Below, piece after piece: positions 16,805 through 25,655 of a stretch of DNA of 64,000 nucleotides. The notes under the pieces are model-generated. The model made no database searches. It was not told the DNA's origin and worked only from the letters and a program-made list of their open reading frames with translations. The position numbers were made by a program, and so were the translations under genes. Position 1 is the stretch's first letter. Each line of letters begins with the position of its first letter. This DNA comes from an uncultured Opitutales bacterium (GTDB taxonomy: Bacteria; Verrucomicrobiota; Verrucomicrobiia; Opitutales; UBA953): positions 102,670 through 166,669 of the forward strand of contig CAKUQY010000001.1 in NCBI GenBank assembly GCA_934675585.1. The letters run 5' to 3'.

Positions 16805-18976
16805 ATGAAACTTTTAAATGTTGCATTGGTCGGGAATCCTAACACGGGGAAAACGACGCTTTTCAATTCGCTGACGGGTTTGCGCCAGCACGTCGGGAAC
16901 TATCCGGGCGTAACCGTTTCAAAATTTTCGGGACCGCTTACATTGCCGTATGGCGAACAAGTCGAGCTGACGGATTTGCCAGGAATTTATTCGTTGGCGG
17001 CGGCATCGCTCGACGAACGCGTCGTGATTGACGTGCTTTCGGGAACGATGGCGGGAACGCCACGTCCTGACGTAATTGTTTGCGTTCTCGACGTGAACAA
17101 TCTTTCGCGCAATTTGTTTTTGGCGACGCAGGTCGCGGATCTCGGGCTGCCGATGGTGCTCGCGCTCAATCAAATTGATTTGGCGGAAAAGGACGGCTTG
17201 AAAGTCAACACCGATTTGTTGCGGGAACGTTTGGGCGTTCCCGTGATCAAAGTTTCCGCCCGCAAGGGAACGGGCATCGATGCGTTGAAGCAGGCGATCG
17301 CCGATGCGGTCAAAAACGGACACAAAATGACCCGCGTCAAATGGAACGCGGCGACGCAGTCGGCGCTTAAAATGTTGCGTGAAGGGCTCGACGCGGAAAC
17401 GCTTAAAAATGTTTCCGACGCGGAATTGCAGCGCGTGATTTTTGACGTGGCATCGCCGATTGCCAACCGTTTTAAAAATCACGATATTGAACGCGTCGGT
17501 TCGGTTTTGAAGCAGGCGCGCGCGTGCATTCGCGCCGTTGGCGACAATCCGCATTCGACCGAGGCGATCCAGCGTTACGCGTTCATCAAGGAAGTTTTGT
17601 CGGATGTCGCGACGCGCGTGAAAACGCGGACAACGTTCACGTCTTTGATGGATCGAATTTTCCTCAACCGCGTGATTGGTCCCGTCATTTTCTTGGGAAT
17701 TATGTACGGCGTTTTTTACAGCATTTACACGCTCGCGGCGTTCCCGATGGACTGGATTGACGGCTGGTTTGGATCGCTGGGCGAAAGCGCGGGAGCGCTT
17801 TTGGAGGACAGCCCCGTTTTGCAAAGTTTGATCGTTGACGGCGTGATTGCGGGCGTGGGTGGCGTGCTGGTTTTTCTTCCGCAGATTCTGATTTTGTTTT
17901 TCTTTTTGGGACTGCTCGAATCGACGGGTTACATGTCGCGCGCGGCGTTTTTGATGGACAAACTTTTCGGCTGGTGCGGGCTCAACGGCAAAAGTTTCGT
18001 CCCGATGCTTTCGGGTTTTGCTTGCGGTATTCCCGGCATTATGGGCGCGCGGACGATAGAAGATCCTAAGGCGCGTTTGGCGACGATTTTGGCGGTGCCG
18101 TTTATGAGTTGTGGCGCGCGCATGCCCGTTTACGTGTTGATGTGTGCTATGCTTGAGCGCTTGCTGTCGAGAAGCGAGGTTTATGCGTCGAGCGCCGCGA
18201 GTATCAGCGCGTCCGTTTTCGTCGCGATGTATGTTGTCGGCATCGTGTTTGCCGTTCCCGTGACGTGGTTTTACACGCGTGTGGTTTTGAAATCGACTGC
18301 GGCACCGTTTGTGCTTGAAATGCCGCGCTACCAGTTCCCGCGTTTTCGCGATATTGCGTTGCGCGTCTGGCAGAGCGGGCTTGAATACACGCGCCGCGCG
18401 GGAACGATTATTTTCGCGATGTCGGTGGTGATTTGGGCGTTGTCGTATTTTCCGCGTAATGACGAAATGATCGAGCAGGCGCGGGAACGCTTTTTGAGCG
18501 AACAGACCGTTCCCGCCGAAACCGTTCCCGAAGAAAAAATCGAGGCAGCCGTCGACGCGACGCTGATGGAAAATTCGTATCTCGGGCGTTTCGGTAAATT
18601 CATTCAGCCCGTTTTCGAACCTTGCGGATTCGACTGGCGCATTACCGTCGGTTTGCTCGGTTCGTTCCCGGCGCGCGAACTGATCATTTCGACGCTCGGA
18701 ATCACTTACAGTTTGGGCGGCGATGTCGATGAGGAAAGCGACGATTTATTTGAAAAAATGCTTGTGTCGACGCACGCGGACGGCAGACCTGTTTTCACGA
18801 TTCCCGTGATTATTGGGCTGATGGTTTTCTTTGCGCTGTGCATGCAGTGTATCGCCGAAGTCGTGGTTTTGGCGCGCGAAACTTCATGGAAGTGGGCGGC
18901 ACTTTCTTGGACCCAAATGACCGTGCTCGCGTGGCTTGCCGCAACGTTCATTTACCAAGTTGGTTCACTGTTTTGA
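16805..18976 (+). CDS. feoB: Ferrous iron transporter FeoB
   Basis: The 723-residue protein takes up Fe(II) across the inner membrane. The N-terminal G domain shows G1 GNPNTGKTTLFNSLTG, then NYPGVTVSKFSG, DLPGIYSL (G3) and NQIDLAEK (G4). A helical GDI-like domain (about 175-265) follows, then two Gate motifs with membrane segments, including the GFACGIPGIMGARTIE and ARELIISTLG regions with the conserved cysteine. The C-terminus has further membrane helices. Length is usual for FeoB. It is followed after 4 bp by a FeoB-associated Cys-rich protein. Confidence 0.96.
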   Translation: MKLLNVALVGNPNTGKTTLFNSLTGLRQHVGNYPGVTVSKFSGPLTLPYGEQVELTDLPGIYSLAAASLDERVVIDVLSGTMAGTPRPDVIVCVLDVNNLSRNLFLATQVADLGLPMVLALNQIDLAEKDGLKVNTDLLRERLGVPVIKVSARKGTGIDALKQAIADAVKNGHKMTRVKWNAATQSALKMLREGLDAETLKNVSDAELQRVIFDVASPIANRFKNHDIERVGSVLKQARACIRAVGDNPHSTEAIQRYAFIKEVLSDVATRVKTRTTFTSLMDRIFLNRVIGPVIFLGIMYGVFYSIYTLAAFPMDWIDGWFGSLGESAGALLEDSPVLQSLIVDGVIAGVGGVLVFLPQILILFFFLGLLESTGYMSRAAFLMDKLFGWCGLNGKSFVPMLSGFACGIPGIMGARTIEDPKARLATILAVPFMSCGARMPVYVLMCAMLERLLSRSEVYASSAASISASVFVAMYVVGIVFAVPVTWFYTRVVLKSTAAPFVLEMPRYQFPRFRDIALRVWQSGLEYTRRAGTIIFAMSVVIWALSYFPRNDEMIEQARERFLSEQTVPAETVPEEKIEAAVDATLMENSYLGRFGKFIQPVFEPCGFDWRITVGLLGSFPARELIISTLGITYSLGGDVDEESDDLFEKMLVSTHADGRPVFTIPVIIGLMVFFALCMQCIAEVVVLARETSWKWAALSWTQMTVLAWLAATFIYQVGSLF

Positions 18977-18980
18977 TTTT

Positions 18981-19124
18981 ATGGTTGAAAAAGTTATCGT
19001 TGTTTCCCTTATTCTCGCCGCGGGAGTTTATCTCGCGTGGCGGGCTTATCGGAAAATTAAAATGCTGCGTTCCCGCACGGGCGGTTGCGCATGCGGTTGC
19101 TCCTGCAAAAAAGGACGGTTTTAA
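18981..19124 (+). CDS. FeoB-associated Cys-rich membrane protein
   Basis: The 47-residue product has one N-terminal membrane helix (VEKVIVVSLILAAGVYLAWRAY). A short basic stretch follows, then the Cys-rich tail GGCACGCSCKKGRF with four cysteines. This matches the FeoB_associated family found next to feoB in many bacteria. It starts 4 bp after the feoB stop. The cysteines may bind iron or an Fe-S cluster, but the role is not established. It was missed by longer ORFs that start inside feoB in another frame. Confidence 0.85.
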   Translation: MVEKVIVVSLILAAGVYLAWRAYRKIKMLRSRTGGCACGCSCKKGRF

Positions 19125-19267
19125 AAACCGTTCCCGCAGGGCAATAAAAAACGCGTTCCCGTGAGTTTTGCGGGAACGCGTTTCCCTTTGAATTCGTTTT
19201 TCAATTGTTCGAGTTCGGCGAGAATTTCACAGAGTTGTTGTTGCAGTTTGAGTTTTTTTTCATTCAT
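19121..19267 (-). CDS. Possible small coiled-coil protein (48 aa)
   Basis: This minus-strand ORF encodes MNEKKLKLQQQLCEILAELE followed by QLKNEFKGK. That opening has clear heptad leucines. A tail made of motif-encoded residues (VPAKLTGTRF...GNGF) follows. The stop overlaps the end of the FeoB-associated gene on the other strand. The motif-built hairpin at 19149-19183 lies inside the ORF and may be its terminator, in which case the tail would not be translated in full. No promoter or Shine-Dalgarno sequence is clear. It may be a real short protein or chance. Confidence 0.3.
   Translation of the reverse strand: MNEKKLKLQQQLCEILAELEQLKNEFKGKRVPAKLTGTRFLLPCGNGF
19149..19183 (+). terminator. Motif-built terminator after the feo genes
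   Basis: AAACGCGTTCCCG (19149-19161) and CGGGAACGCGTTT (19171-19183) form a perfect 13-bp stem with a 9-nt loop, 25 bp after the FeoB-associated gene. Confidence 0.65.
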
Positions 19268-19435
19268 AACTTCAACCGCCCTAACAAAAAATTATTTAGA
19301 GAAAATTAGAGAATTGTTAGTTTTTGGTTAAGACGTAATTCTTGTTTTGCGGGAACGCTCGCGCGGGCGATTTTAAGGGCTTTAAAATAAATTACTTTTG
19401 AAGAACTTAAATTTTTGTTAGAATCGTTAGAGAAT

Positions 19436-20785
19436 ATGTTAGAGATTTTACAGATTATTTTTGAAATTGCCGTTGTTATTGCGCTTGTGGCGGCAAATGG
19501 TTTTTTTGTGGCAGCAGAATTTGCTTTGGTAAAAGTGCGTACAAGTCAGCTTTATCCGCTTGAAAAAGACGGCGGGATTAGCGTGCGCTCGGCAATTAAA
19601 GCGACAGAACATTTAGACGCGGTGCTTTCGGCAACGCAATTGGGCATCACGCTTTCGTCGCTCGCGCTCGGCTGGGTAGGCGAACCATTTATCGCTCATC
19701 GTTTTGCGCCATTATTAAATTGGCTCGGGATTAAAGAGCCCATGGTGGTTGCGGCAATTATTGCGTTTGCAGTTATCACATTTATGCACATTGTTTTTGG
19801 TGAGTTGGCGCCTAAATCGGTCGCGATTCAATATCCAAAACGCATTTCAACGCTCGTGGCGCTCCCGTTGATGATTTTTTACAAATTGTTGTATCCATTT
19901 ATTGCCGCGCTCAATGGAACCGCTAATTTCTTTTTGCGTCGCGCGGGTATTCATCCCGCAGGCGAGGGTGCGCATGGTTTTTCACCCGAAGAGATGGAAT
20001 ATGTGCTTTCGCACTCGCGCCATTCGCATTTGGCAGACGAAGTGGTGAATAAAATTATGTTGCGTTCGTTGCGGATGCGCGATACGCGCGTTTCTGAAAT
20101 TATGCTCCCGCGCGATGAGATCAACGCGCTTTGGCTCAACGCAAAAAGCGAAGAAAATTTGCGCATTGCTCAAAAAACCGGCCACTCGCGTTATCCTGTT
20201 TTTGACGGCGATTTAGATAAACCTGTCGGCATTTTAATGATGCGCGAATGGCTTTGGCAAATGCAATTGCTCGGCGAAGAAACGCCGATCAAACCATTGT
20301 TGCGCGACATGTTAACGTTCCCGCCTGAAATGCCAATTGTCGATGTTCTCGAACGCTTGCGCTCATCACAAAATCACTTGGCTCTCGTCGTCAATGATGA
20401 AGGCAGAACGCTCGGCCTTGTTAGTTTTGAAGACTTGCTCGAAGAAATCGTCGGCGATATTCGCGATGAATTTGATACCGACCAAAAAGAAATTTTTGAA
20501 CAAACGCCCGATTCAATCGTCGTCGCGGGAACGCTCTCAATGCACGAACTCGAAGCCGAAACCGGATGGGTGCTCGAATGGGAAGGCAATTCAACACAAA
20601 CCGTCGCTGAATGGATTAAATTTGAACACGGACATCGACTCCCGCGCCGCGGCGAAAAATTTATGATTGGCGATTACGAAATTCTCCCGCTCGAAACTCC
20701 TGCGGGATCGCTCAAACGCGTCGCTCTTAAACGCTGCTGGAAAAAAGAAAAACAAATTCCCGAAATCGTCGAAAGCGAAAAATAA
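19436..20785 (+). CDS. CNNM/CorC family membrane protein (HlyC/CorC, UPF0053)
   Basis: The 449-residue product has an N-terminal CNNM transmembrane domain (about 1-195) with ANGFFVAAEFALVKVRTSQL and the ATQLGITLSSLALGWVGEPF block. Paired CBS domains follow (about 210-335), then the small C-terminal CorC_HlyC domain (about 350-435). Family members are linked to magnesium/cobalt efflux and resistance. ATG 19436 is preferred over an upstream TTG at 19415, because conserved sequence starts only after it. It stands alone, in a stretch poor in the GGGAACG word. Confidence 0.9.
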   Translation: MLEILQIIFEIAVVIALVAANGFFVAAEFALVKVRTSQLYPLEKDGGISVRSAIKATEHLDAVLSATQLGITLSSLALGWVGEPFIAHRFAPLLNWLGIKEPMVVAAIIAFAVITFMHIVFGELAPKSVAIQYPKRISTLVALPLMIFYKLLYPFIAALNGTANFFLRRAGIHPAGEGAHGFSPEEMEYVLSHSRHSHLADEVVNKIMLRSLRMRDTRVSEIMLPRDEINALWLNAKSEENLRIAQKTGHSRYPVFDGDLDKPVGILMMREWLWQMQLLGEETPIKPLLRDMLTFPPEMPIVDVLERLRSSQNHLALVVNDEGRTLGLVSFEDLLEEIVGDIRDEFDTDQKEIFEQTPDSIVVAGTLSMHELEAETGWVLEWEGNSTQTVAEWIKFEHGHRLPRRGEKFMIGDYEILPLETPAGSLKRVALKRCWKKEKQIPEIVESEK

Positions 20786-21070
20786 ACCTCGGCGGGAACG
20801 CATAAATAAAAAGAGAAATTAAGAGCAATGACTCGCGTTCCCGCGAAAAAATCTCGCCCGAAGAACAAAGGATTCTAAGTTTTGGCGGCGGTTTAAGCCG
20901 CTAAATAACAAAAAATCTTAGTTCCCCTTAAATTTCCCCTTAATTTCCATAGTTGAAAAAATTCGCGTTCCCGCGCGGGTTGATTTTTGGCAAAAAGTTG
21001 CAGAAATCTGTTGAAAAATATGGAAAAAAGTTGCAAAATATAGTAGAGAAAGGTGGAAAAAAGTTGCATT
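20786..21070. other. Intergenic region with a REP-like repeat remnant
   Basis: No gene is seen. It holds GGGAACG/CGTTCCC words and, at 20850-20903, an inverted partial copy of the 60-bp dispersed repeat found at 22463 and 42720 (shared TCTCGCCCGAAGAAC and GGCGGTTTAAGCCGC). The last 60 bp are AT-rich, with repeated GTTGCA/GTTGAA words, and probably contain the promoter of the next gene, but no clear box stands out. Confidence 0.6.
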
Positions 21071-22369
21071 ATGCTTAAGCGAAAAATTATTGGAGTACTT
21101 GAAAAATGGCATGCTTCCGAACGAAATAAGGCGTTGATTTTAACGGGAGCTCGTCAAGTTGGAAAAACGACGGCGATCCGCCAGTTCGCGGGAACGCATT
21201 ATAAACATTTTGTAGAGATTAATTTTGTAAAAAGTCCGCAAGCGAAATTGGCTTTTGACGGTGAACTTTCTACGAGTGAGATTGTTACCAATCTTTCGGC
21301 GATGGGGTTTGGACCGTTTGTAAAAAACGAAACGCTGGTATTTTTTGACGAAATTCAGGAGTGCCCTAACGCGCGCACGGCGATAAAATTTTTACTTGAA
21401 GAGCATTGGTATGATTTTATTGAGTCGGGTTCGTTGTTGGGGATTAATTACAAGCCAGTTCTGTCTTATCCTGTTGGTTTTGAGATGGAAGTGCCAGTGT
21501 TCCCGCTTGATTTTGAAGAATTTTTATGGGCTCGCGGGATAAGCGATGAAGTGATTGCCGTTTTGAAAAATTGTTATAAAAAATGCGTTCCCGTTCCCGC
21601 GTTGATTCATCAACAAATTAGTAAATATTATCGTGAATATTTGCTTGTTGGCGGGATGCCTGAGGTGGTACAGACTTTTGTGAATGAACCCGATTTTTCA
21701 AAAGTGCTTGCTGTTCAAAAGTCTATTTTATCGACTTATCGTAGTGATATTTCTCATTATGCAGGGAGTCTGCAAGCTTTGGTGAAGCGCGTTTTTGATT
21801 CGCTTGCATCTGAACTTGCAAAACAAGACAAGCGTTTTGTTCTCGCAAATCTTGAAAAGGGTGCGAGTTTGCGCAAATATGAAGACCCAACGCAGTGGCT
21901 TGTTGATTCGGGCATCGCGAATTATTCATTTAATACAACGGCTTTTGAATTGCCTTTTGCGGCATTCGAAAATCGCAGATTGTATAAACTTTACATGGTT
22001 GATTCGGGCTTGTTGAGCGCGTTATTGCTCAAAAATATGCAATTTGAATTGCTGAATGGTAATCTTGAAATTAACGAAGGCGCAATTACTGAAAATTTTA
22101 TCGCGTGTGTCTTGTCCGCAAAGCAAATGGAATTGCATTATTACGACCGAAAAAGCAAACACGAACTTGATTTTATTGTTTCTGAAGCGAATAAAATTAC
22201 AATCATTGAGGTAAAATCAGGAGAAAATTATAAAAAGCACGTATCGTTGGATTCTGCATTAAAAAATTTCCCAGATAAAATAAATCGCGCGATTGTGTTT
22301 AGTAAATATAATGTAGAGGTCGCTGATAAAATTTATTATTTGCCGCTTTATATGGCAATGTTTTTATAG
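21071..22369 (+). CDS. AAA ATPase with DUF4143 domain
   Basis: The product of about 432 residues has an N-terminal AAA_14 ATPase domain. Walker A is TGARQVGKTTAIRQFA (near residue 25) and Walker B is LVFFDEIQECP. The C-terminal part has the DUF4143 pattern, including SDISHYAG and ASLRKYEDPTQWLVDSGIANY, with a nuclease-like ending (HYYDRKSKHELDFIVSE, IEVKSG) that resembles the PD-(D/E)XK fold. Such genes are common, poorly understood, often scattered and horizontally moved. ATG 21071 is chosen, as the upstream in-frame start adds only six non-conserved residues. It is isolated and rather AT-rich. Confidence 0.88.
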   Translation: MLKRKIIGVLEKWHASERNKALILTGARQVGKTTAIRQFAGTHYKHFVEINFVKSPQAKLAFDGELSTSEIVTNLSAMGFGPFVKNETLVFFDEIQECPNARTAIKFLLEEHWYDFIESGSLLGINYKPVLSYPVGFEMEVPVFPLDFEEFLWARGISDEVIAVLKNCYKKCVPVPALIHQQISKYYREYLLVGGMPEVVQTFVNEPDFSKVLAVQKSILSTYRSDISHYAGSLQALVKRVFDSLASELAKQDKRFVLANLEKGASLRKYEDPTQWLVDSGIANYSFNTTAFELPFAAFENRRLYKLYMVDSGLLSALLLKNMQFELLNGNLEINEGAITENFIACVLSAKQMELHYYDRKSKHELDFIVSEANKITIIEVKSGENYKKHVSLDSALKNFPDKINRAIVFSKYNVEVADKIYYLPLYMAMFL

Positions 22370-22742
22370 TTAAAATTACAAAATTTTGCGGGAACACACA
22401 GGGAATTTTAAAAAGTGTTTCGCGAAAAGCGCGCGTTCCCGCAACTGAAAGAAACTTGAAAGGAAGAACTCGGTGGCTTAACCGCCGACGCTTCGGCGCT
22501 TGGTTCTTCGGGCGAGAAATTTTACGCTGCAGCCAGCCTTAAACTCTCTTTAATTTCTTTAGTGAGCGAACGCGAGTAGGCGCTCTTAATTTCTCTTTTG
22601 CGTTCCCGCCAATTTTCAAACACATTAAAAACTCTGTGAAATCTGCGTAAAACTCTGTTTAATCTGTGTTAAAAATTCCGTTCCCGCGCGGGTTTTCAGT
22701 TCTTCGTTGCTCCTCGCGCGCGCGTAGAATATTATTGTAGAT
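22370..22742. other. Intergenic region with dispersed repeats
   Basis: No gene is seen. It contains a REP-like 59-bp repeat (22463-22521), an inverted partner (about 22530-22596) of a sequence at 42869-42921, several GGGAACG/CGTTCCC words, and imperfect repeats of a CTGTGAAATCTGCGTAAA-like phrase (22630-22675). That phrase recurs at 39660-39708. Confidence 0.6.
22463..22521 (+). repeat. REP-like dispersed repeat, copy A
   Basis: The element begins GAAGAACTCGGTGGCTTAAC and ends GGTTCTTCGGGCGAGAAATTT. The outer GAAGAAC/GTTCTTC arms and the inner GGNGGCTTAACCGCC and GACGCTTCGGCGC stems would fold into a multi-branched structure. A near-identical copy lies at 42720-42779 and a partial inverted copy at 20850-20903. 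Confidence 0.75.
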
Positions 22743-23444
22743 ATGGCAGATAAATTTATTCCCAATAATAACGAAAAAAAATCTAAAATTGCGGGCGATG
22801 ATCGCAATTTGGTTTTGATTGATAAAGATTTTGAAGAGGCGGACTTTGAGGACAAGGTCTGGCTATTTTGGAAACGTCACGGCAAGAAAATTGTCGCTTT
22901 GGGCGTCGGCATTTTTGTGCTTTGTTTTGCGGGCATTATTTGGACGCAATCAAAGCAAATTCATGTTGAGGGTTTACAAGCAGATTACGCGGCGTTGCAA
23001 GACGATGCGGCGCGTTTGGAATTTGCCAAATCGCATATGTCGGACGCGATGGCGGGAACGATTTTTATGACGCAAGCGGCGCAACAATTTGAGAAAAAAG
23101 ATTTTGCGGGAGCGGCGGTAAATTACGAACTCGCGGCGCAAGTCTTTGAAAAAGGCGAAGTGATTGCGCGCGACCGTGCGAAATTTGCTGCGGCAGAATG
23201 TTTTTACAAGGCGGGCGATGTTGAAAAGGCGGACGCGATTTTGAAGGCACTCGCGGGAACGCTCGAAACTGACGAAACGATTCGCGGTCAGGCAATGTGG
23301 ACGCTCGCGCTCGTCGCTTACAATAAGGGCGACATTGAAGCAACCAAAGCACAATTTGCAGAAATGGACCGCGCGCTCAGCCAAACAAATATTTACCGCG
23401 AACAAATGCGCATGCTCAAAGAAAGCGACGCTCAGTTGAAATAA
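22743..23444 (+). CDS. YfgM-like tetratricopeptide membrane protein
   Basis: The 233-residue product has a cytoplasmic N-terminus (about 50 residues), one membrane helix (KIVALGVGIFVLCFAGIIW) and a periplasmic C-terminal part of helical TPR-type repeats (about 85-230). This layout matches the YfgM/TPR_21 family, which in E. coli is an accessory of the Sec translocon and chaperone network. The N-terminal segment with VWLFWKRHGKK just before the helix fits that family. It stands alone. Motif-derived AGT occurs twice. Confidence 0.75.
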   Translation: MADKFIPNNNEKKSKIAGDDRNLVLIDKDFEEADFEDKVWLFWKRHGKKIVALGVGIFVLCFAGIIWTQSKQIHVEGLQADYAALQDDAARLEFAKSHMSDAMAGTIFMTQAAQQFEKKDFAGAAVNYELAAQVFEKGEVIARDRAKFAAAECFYKAGDVEKADAILKALAGTLETDETIRGQAMWTLALVAYNKGDIEATKAQFAEMDRALSQTNIYREQMRMLKESDAQLK

Positions 23445-23460
23445 TTTTGTTCGTTAATTT

Positions 23461-23925
23461 CATCACCGAATTTACCGAATAAAACCGAAATTAAATCCAA
23501 AAAAATGTCAGAGCTCATTTACAAACAAGAATCTTATGACATTGTTGGCGCTGCAATGGCAGTTCACCAAGAACTTGGTTGTGGCTTTAATGAGGAAGTT
23601 TTTCAGGAGGCTTTTGAGTTGGAACTAATTGCTCGCGGAATCCCTTACGAACGCGAAAAAGTTTTAAAAATTCAATATCGAGGAGCAACTTTGAAAAAAA
23701 CTTACAAGGTTGATTTTGTTTGTTATGGTGAAATTGTTGTAGAGTTAAAAGCGCTTGAAACTTTGGCGAGTATTCATGAAACTCAAGTCATCAATTATTT
23801 AAAAGCATCTCAAAAACAATTAGGAATTTTAATTAATTTTGGTGAAAAGGTTTTAAAACACAAACGAATTGGTCGTTTATATTCGTAATTCGTTTAATTT
23901 GGTTAATTAGGTGATAAAAAACTAT
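23461..23925 (+). mobile_element. Inverted-repeat-bounded unit carrying a GxxExxY gene
   Basis: The left flank (TCACCGAATTTACCGAATAA near 23461-23481) and the right flank (23886-23922, reading AATTTGGTTAATTAGGTGAT) are degenerate inverted versions of one consensus, TCACCGAATTAACCGAATT. The same consensus forms perfect arms of a gene-less element at 60242-60325, and single copies occur at about 29552-29572, in 37323-37390 and in 39709-39776. A small mobile or passively moved unit is inferred. Confidence 0.45.
23505..23888 (+). CDS. GxxExxY family protein
   Basis: The 127-residue product belongs to the GxxExxY family (PF13366). The eponymous motif appears as GFNEEVF, with Phe in place of Tyr. 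The core IQYRGATLKKTYKVDFVCYG and IVVELKALETL carries Asp and Glu-x-Lys residues reminiscent of the PD-(D/E)XK nuclease fold. The biochemical role is unknown. Family members are repeatedly found inside short repeated sequences in diverse bacteria, which fits the inverted flanks seen here. It holds no GGGAACG word, unlike the genes on either side, consistent with recent arrival. Confidence 0.85.
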   Translation: MSELIYKQESYDIVGAAMAVHQELGCGFNEEVFQEAFELELIARGIPYEREKVLKIQYRGATLKKTYKVDFVCYGEIVVELKALETLASIHETQVINYLKASQKQLGILINFGEKVLKHKRIGRLYS

Positions 23926-24880
23926 GAAAGAAGACGTTCCCGCGATTTCGGTTTCACATCTTTGTAAAATTTACGGCAATTACAAAGCGATTAGCGATGT
24001 TTGTTTTAGCGTAAAAAAAGGCGAAATCGTCGGCTTTTTGGGTCCAAACGGCGCGGGGAAATCGACGACGATGCGCATTTTGGCGGGTTTGCAACCTGCG
24101 ACTTCGGGAACGGCAGAAATTTGCGGCATTTCGGTGGCGCGGGAACCTTTTAAGACAAAATCGTTTTTGGGTTATATGCCCGAAAATAATCCGTTGCCAA
24201 CAGAATTGCGCGTGCGCGAATATTTGGCGTTTCGAGCGCGTTTAAAAGACGTTCCCGCGGACAAAGTGAACAAGCGCGTCGAGGAAGTGATGGCGGCTTG
24301 TGATTTGGCGCGCACGGCTCGCAACAAACTGATTGGCGCGCTTTCCAAGGGTTTTCGTCAGCGCGTGGGCATCGCCGATGCGTTGTTGGCTGAGCCAGAT
24401 GTTATCATTTTGGACGAGCCGACGATTGGGCTTGACCCACATCAAATTTTGGGAATTCGCAAGTTGATTGAATCGTTGCGCGGTAAAAAAGCGGTATTAA
24501 TTTCTTCGCATATTTTGCCAGAAATTGAAAATGTTTGCGATCGTGTGATTATTATCAATACGGGTTGCGTTGTCGCGAATGGCACGCCCGAAGAGTTGCG
24601 CAACGAATTTTTGCAAACGCGCAAATTTGTGATTACCACGAGCGCGGGATCAGAAGTGCTTGCCGCAAGTTTGGGCGTTCCCGCGGAAACGATTTCTCAA
24701 AACGAGCACGGACAATTTGTCGTGGAATTTTCTGCGGGAACGCCTTGCGACAATTTATTAGAAAAATTGCAAAACGCGGGTTTGAGCATTAGCGAATTTT
24801 ACGAAAAGAAAGCCAGCTTGGAAGACGTTTTCTTGGCGGCGACAAAACGCGTTTATGATACGACTTTACCTTTAAAATAA
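23924..24880 (+). CDS. ABC transporter ATP-binding protein (GldA-like)
   Basis: The 318-residue ATPase has Walker A GPNGAGKSTT, Q-loop region YMPENNPLPTEL, signature LSKGFRQRVGIADALL, Walker B VIILDEPTIGLDP and a switch His in LISSHILPE. It fits the GldA/NatA type of ABC-2 exporters. A C-terminal extension of about 90 residues (from about 225) is typical of that group. It is the first gene of a four-gene operon (gaps of 5, 2 and 20 bp) with a permease, a GldG-like protein and a DUF4340 protein. In Bacteroidota, GldAFG is linked to gliding, but in PVC bacteria the same set occurs without proof of gliding. Confidence 0.93.
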   Translation: MKEDVPAISVSHLCKIYGNYKAISDVCFSVKKGEIVGFLGPNGAGKSTTMRILAGLQPATSGTAEICGISVAREPFKTKSFLGYMPENNPLPTELRVREYLAFRARLKDVPADKVNKRVEEVMAACDLARTARNKLIGALSKGFRQRVGIADALLAEPDVIILDEPTIGLDPHQILGIRKLIESLRGKKAVLISSHILPEIENVCDRVIIINTGCVVANGTPEELRNEFLQTRKFVITTSAGSEVLAASLGVPAETISQNEHGQFVVEFSAGTPCDNLLEKLQNAGLSISEFYEKKASLEDVFLAATKRVYDTTLPLK

Positions 24881-24885
24881 AAAAT

Positions 24886-25653
24886 ATGAGCCATTTTTGG
24901 ACAATGTTTCGTCACGAGTTGCGCATGTTGGTGATTTCGCCAGCAACATATGTCGCGGCGGTAGTTTTTTTGAGTTTGATGGGCGGCATTTATTGGTTTG
25001 CGATTCAGCAAGCGGCGCTCGCGGGAGCGCAAGAAATGTTGCCTGTCGAAATTTATTTTCAATTGTTTTGGGTGCCACTTTTTATTTTGGTGCCGTTGAT
25101 TACGATGCGTTCGTTCGCAGAAGAACGCGCCACGGGAACGCTCGCCGCGCTGATGACAACGCCGACACATCCGCTGACCATTGTGCTTGGTAAATTTTTT
25201 GCGGCTTACATACTTTATGTTTTTTTGTGGGCGTTGGCGTTGTTGTACCCGATTTTTGCGTGGTATTTGTTGAAAGATTTTTGTCCAGACCCGCGTTTAT
25301 TGTCGTTGCCGTCGTTGATTGGTGGTGGCATTTTTGTGGCGTTGAGCGGTTTGCTTTATATTTCGGTGGGCATTTTGGCATCGTCGTTGACGCGTTCGAT
25401 GTTGGTGGCAAGTTTGTTGACTTCGGGCGCGCTTTTTGTGTTGATCGTGATGGGCGGGCTTTTGCAATTGCTCCCGCTTGAAACTTACGAGTCGTTGGCG
25501 TGGCTGCGCGAGCCCGCAGATTATTTGCGCACATTTAAACATTTGGAAGATTTTTATAGTGGCGTCATTGATTCTCGTCCGTTTTTCTTGTTTATTTTAG
25601 GAACGGTTTTGTCGTTGATTTTAACCACGCTCAACATTCAATCGAAGGCGTAA
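24886..25653 (+). CDS. ABC-2 type permease (GldF-like)
   Basis: The 255-residue membrane protein has six predicted helices and the ABC-2 permease pattern. A first cytoplasmic helix (FRHELRMLVISPATYVAAVVF) precedes the conserved ITMRSFAEERATGTLAALMTTP block that contacts the ATPase. It lies 5 bp after the ATPase gene and 2 bp before the GldG-like gene, so they surely form one complex. The substrate is unknown. Confidence 0.9.
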   Translation: MSHFWTMFRHELRMLVISPATYVAAVVFLSLMGGIYWFAIQQAALAGAQEMLPVEIYFQLFWVPLFILVPLITMRSFAEERATGTLAALMTTPTHPLTIVLGKFFAAYILYVFLWALALLYPIFAWYLLKDFCPDPRLLSLPSLIGGGIFVALSGLLYISVGILASSLTRSMLVASLLTSGALFVLIVMGGLLQLLPLETYESLAWLREPADYLRTFKHLEDFYSGVIDSRPFFLFILGTVLSLILTTLNIQSKA

Positions 25654-25655
25654 TT

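Noticed and set aside
19415..19435. TTG start for the CNNM/CorC gene
   Set aside because: The extra seven residues have no support, and an ATG at 19436 directly precedes the conserved sequence.
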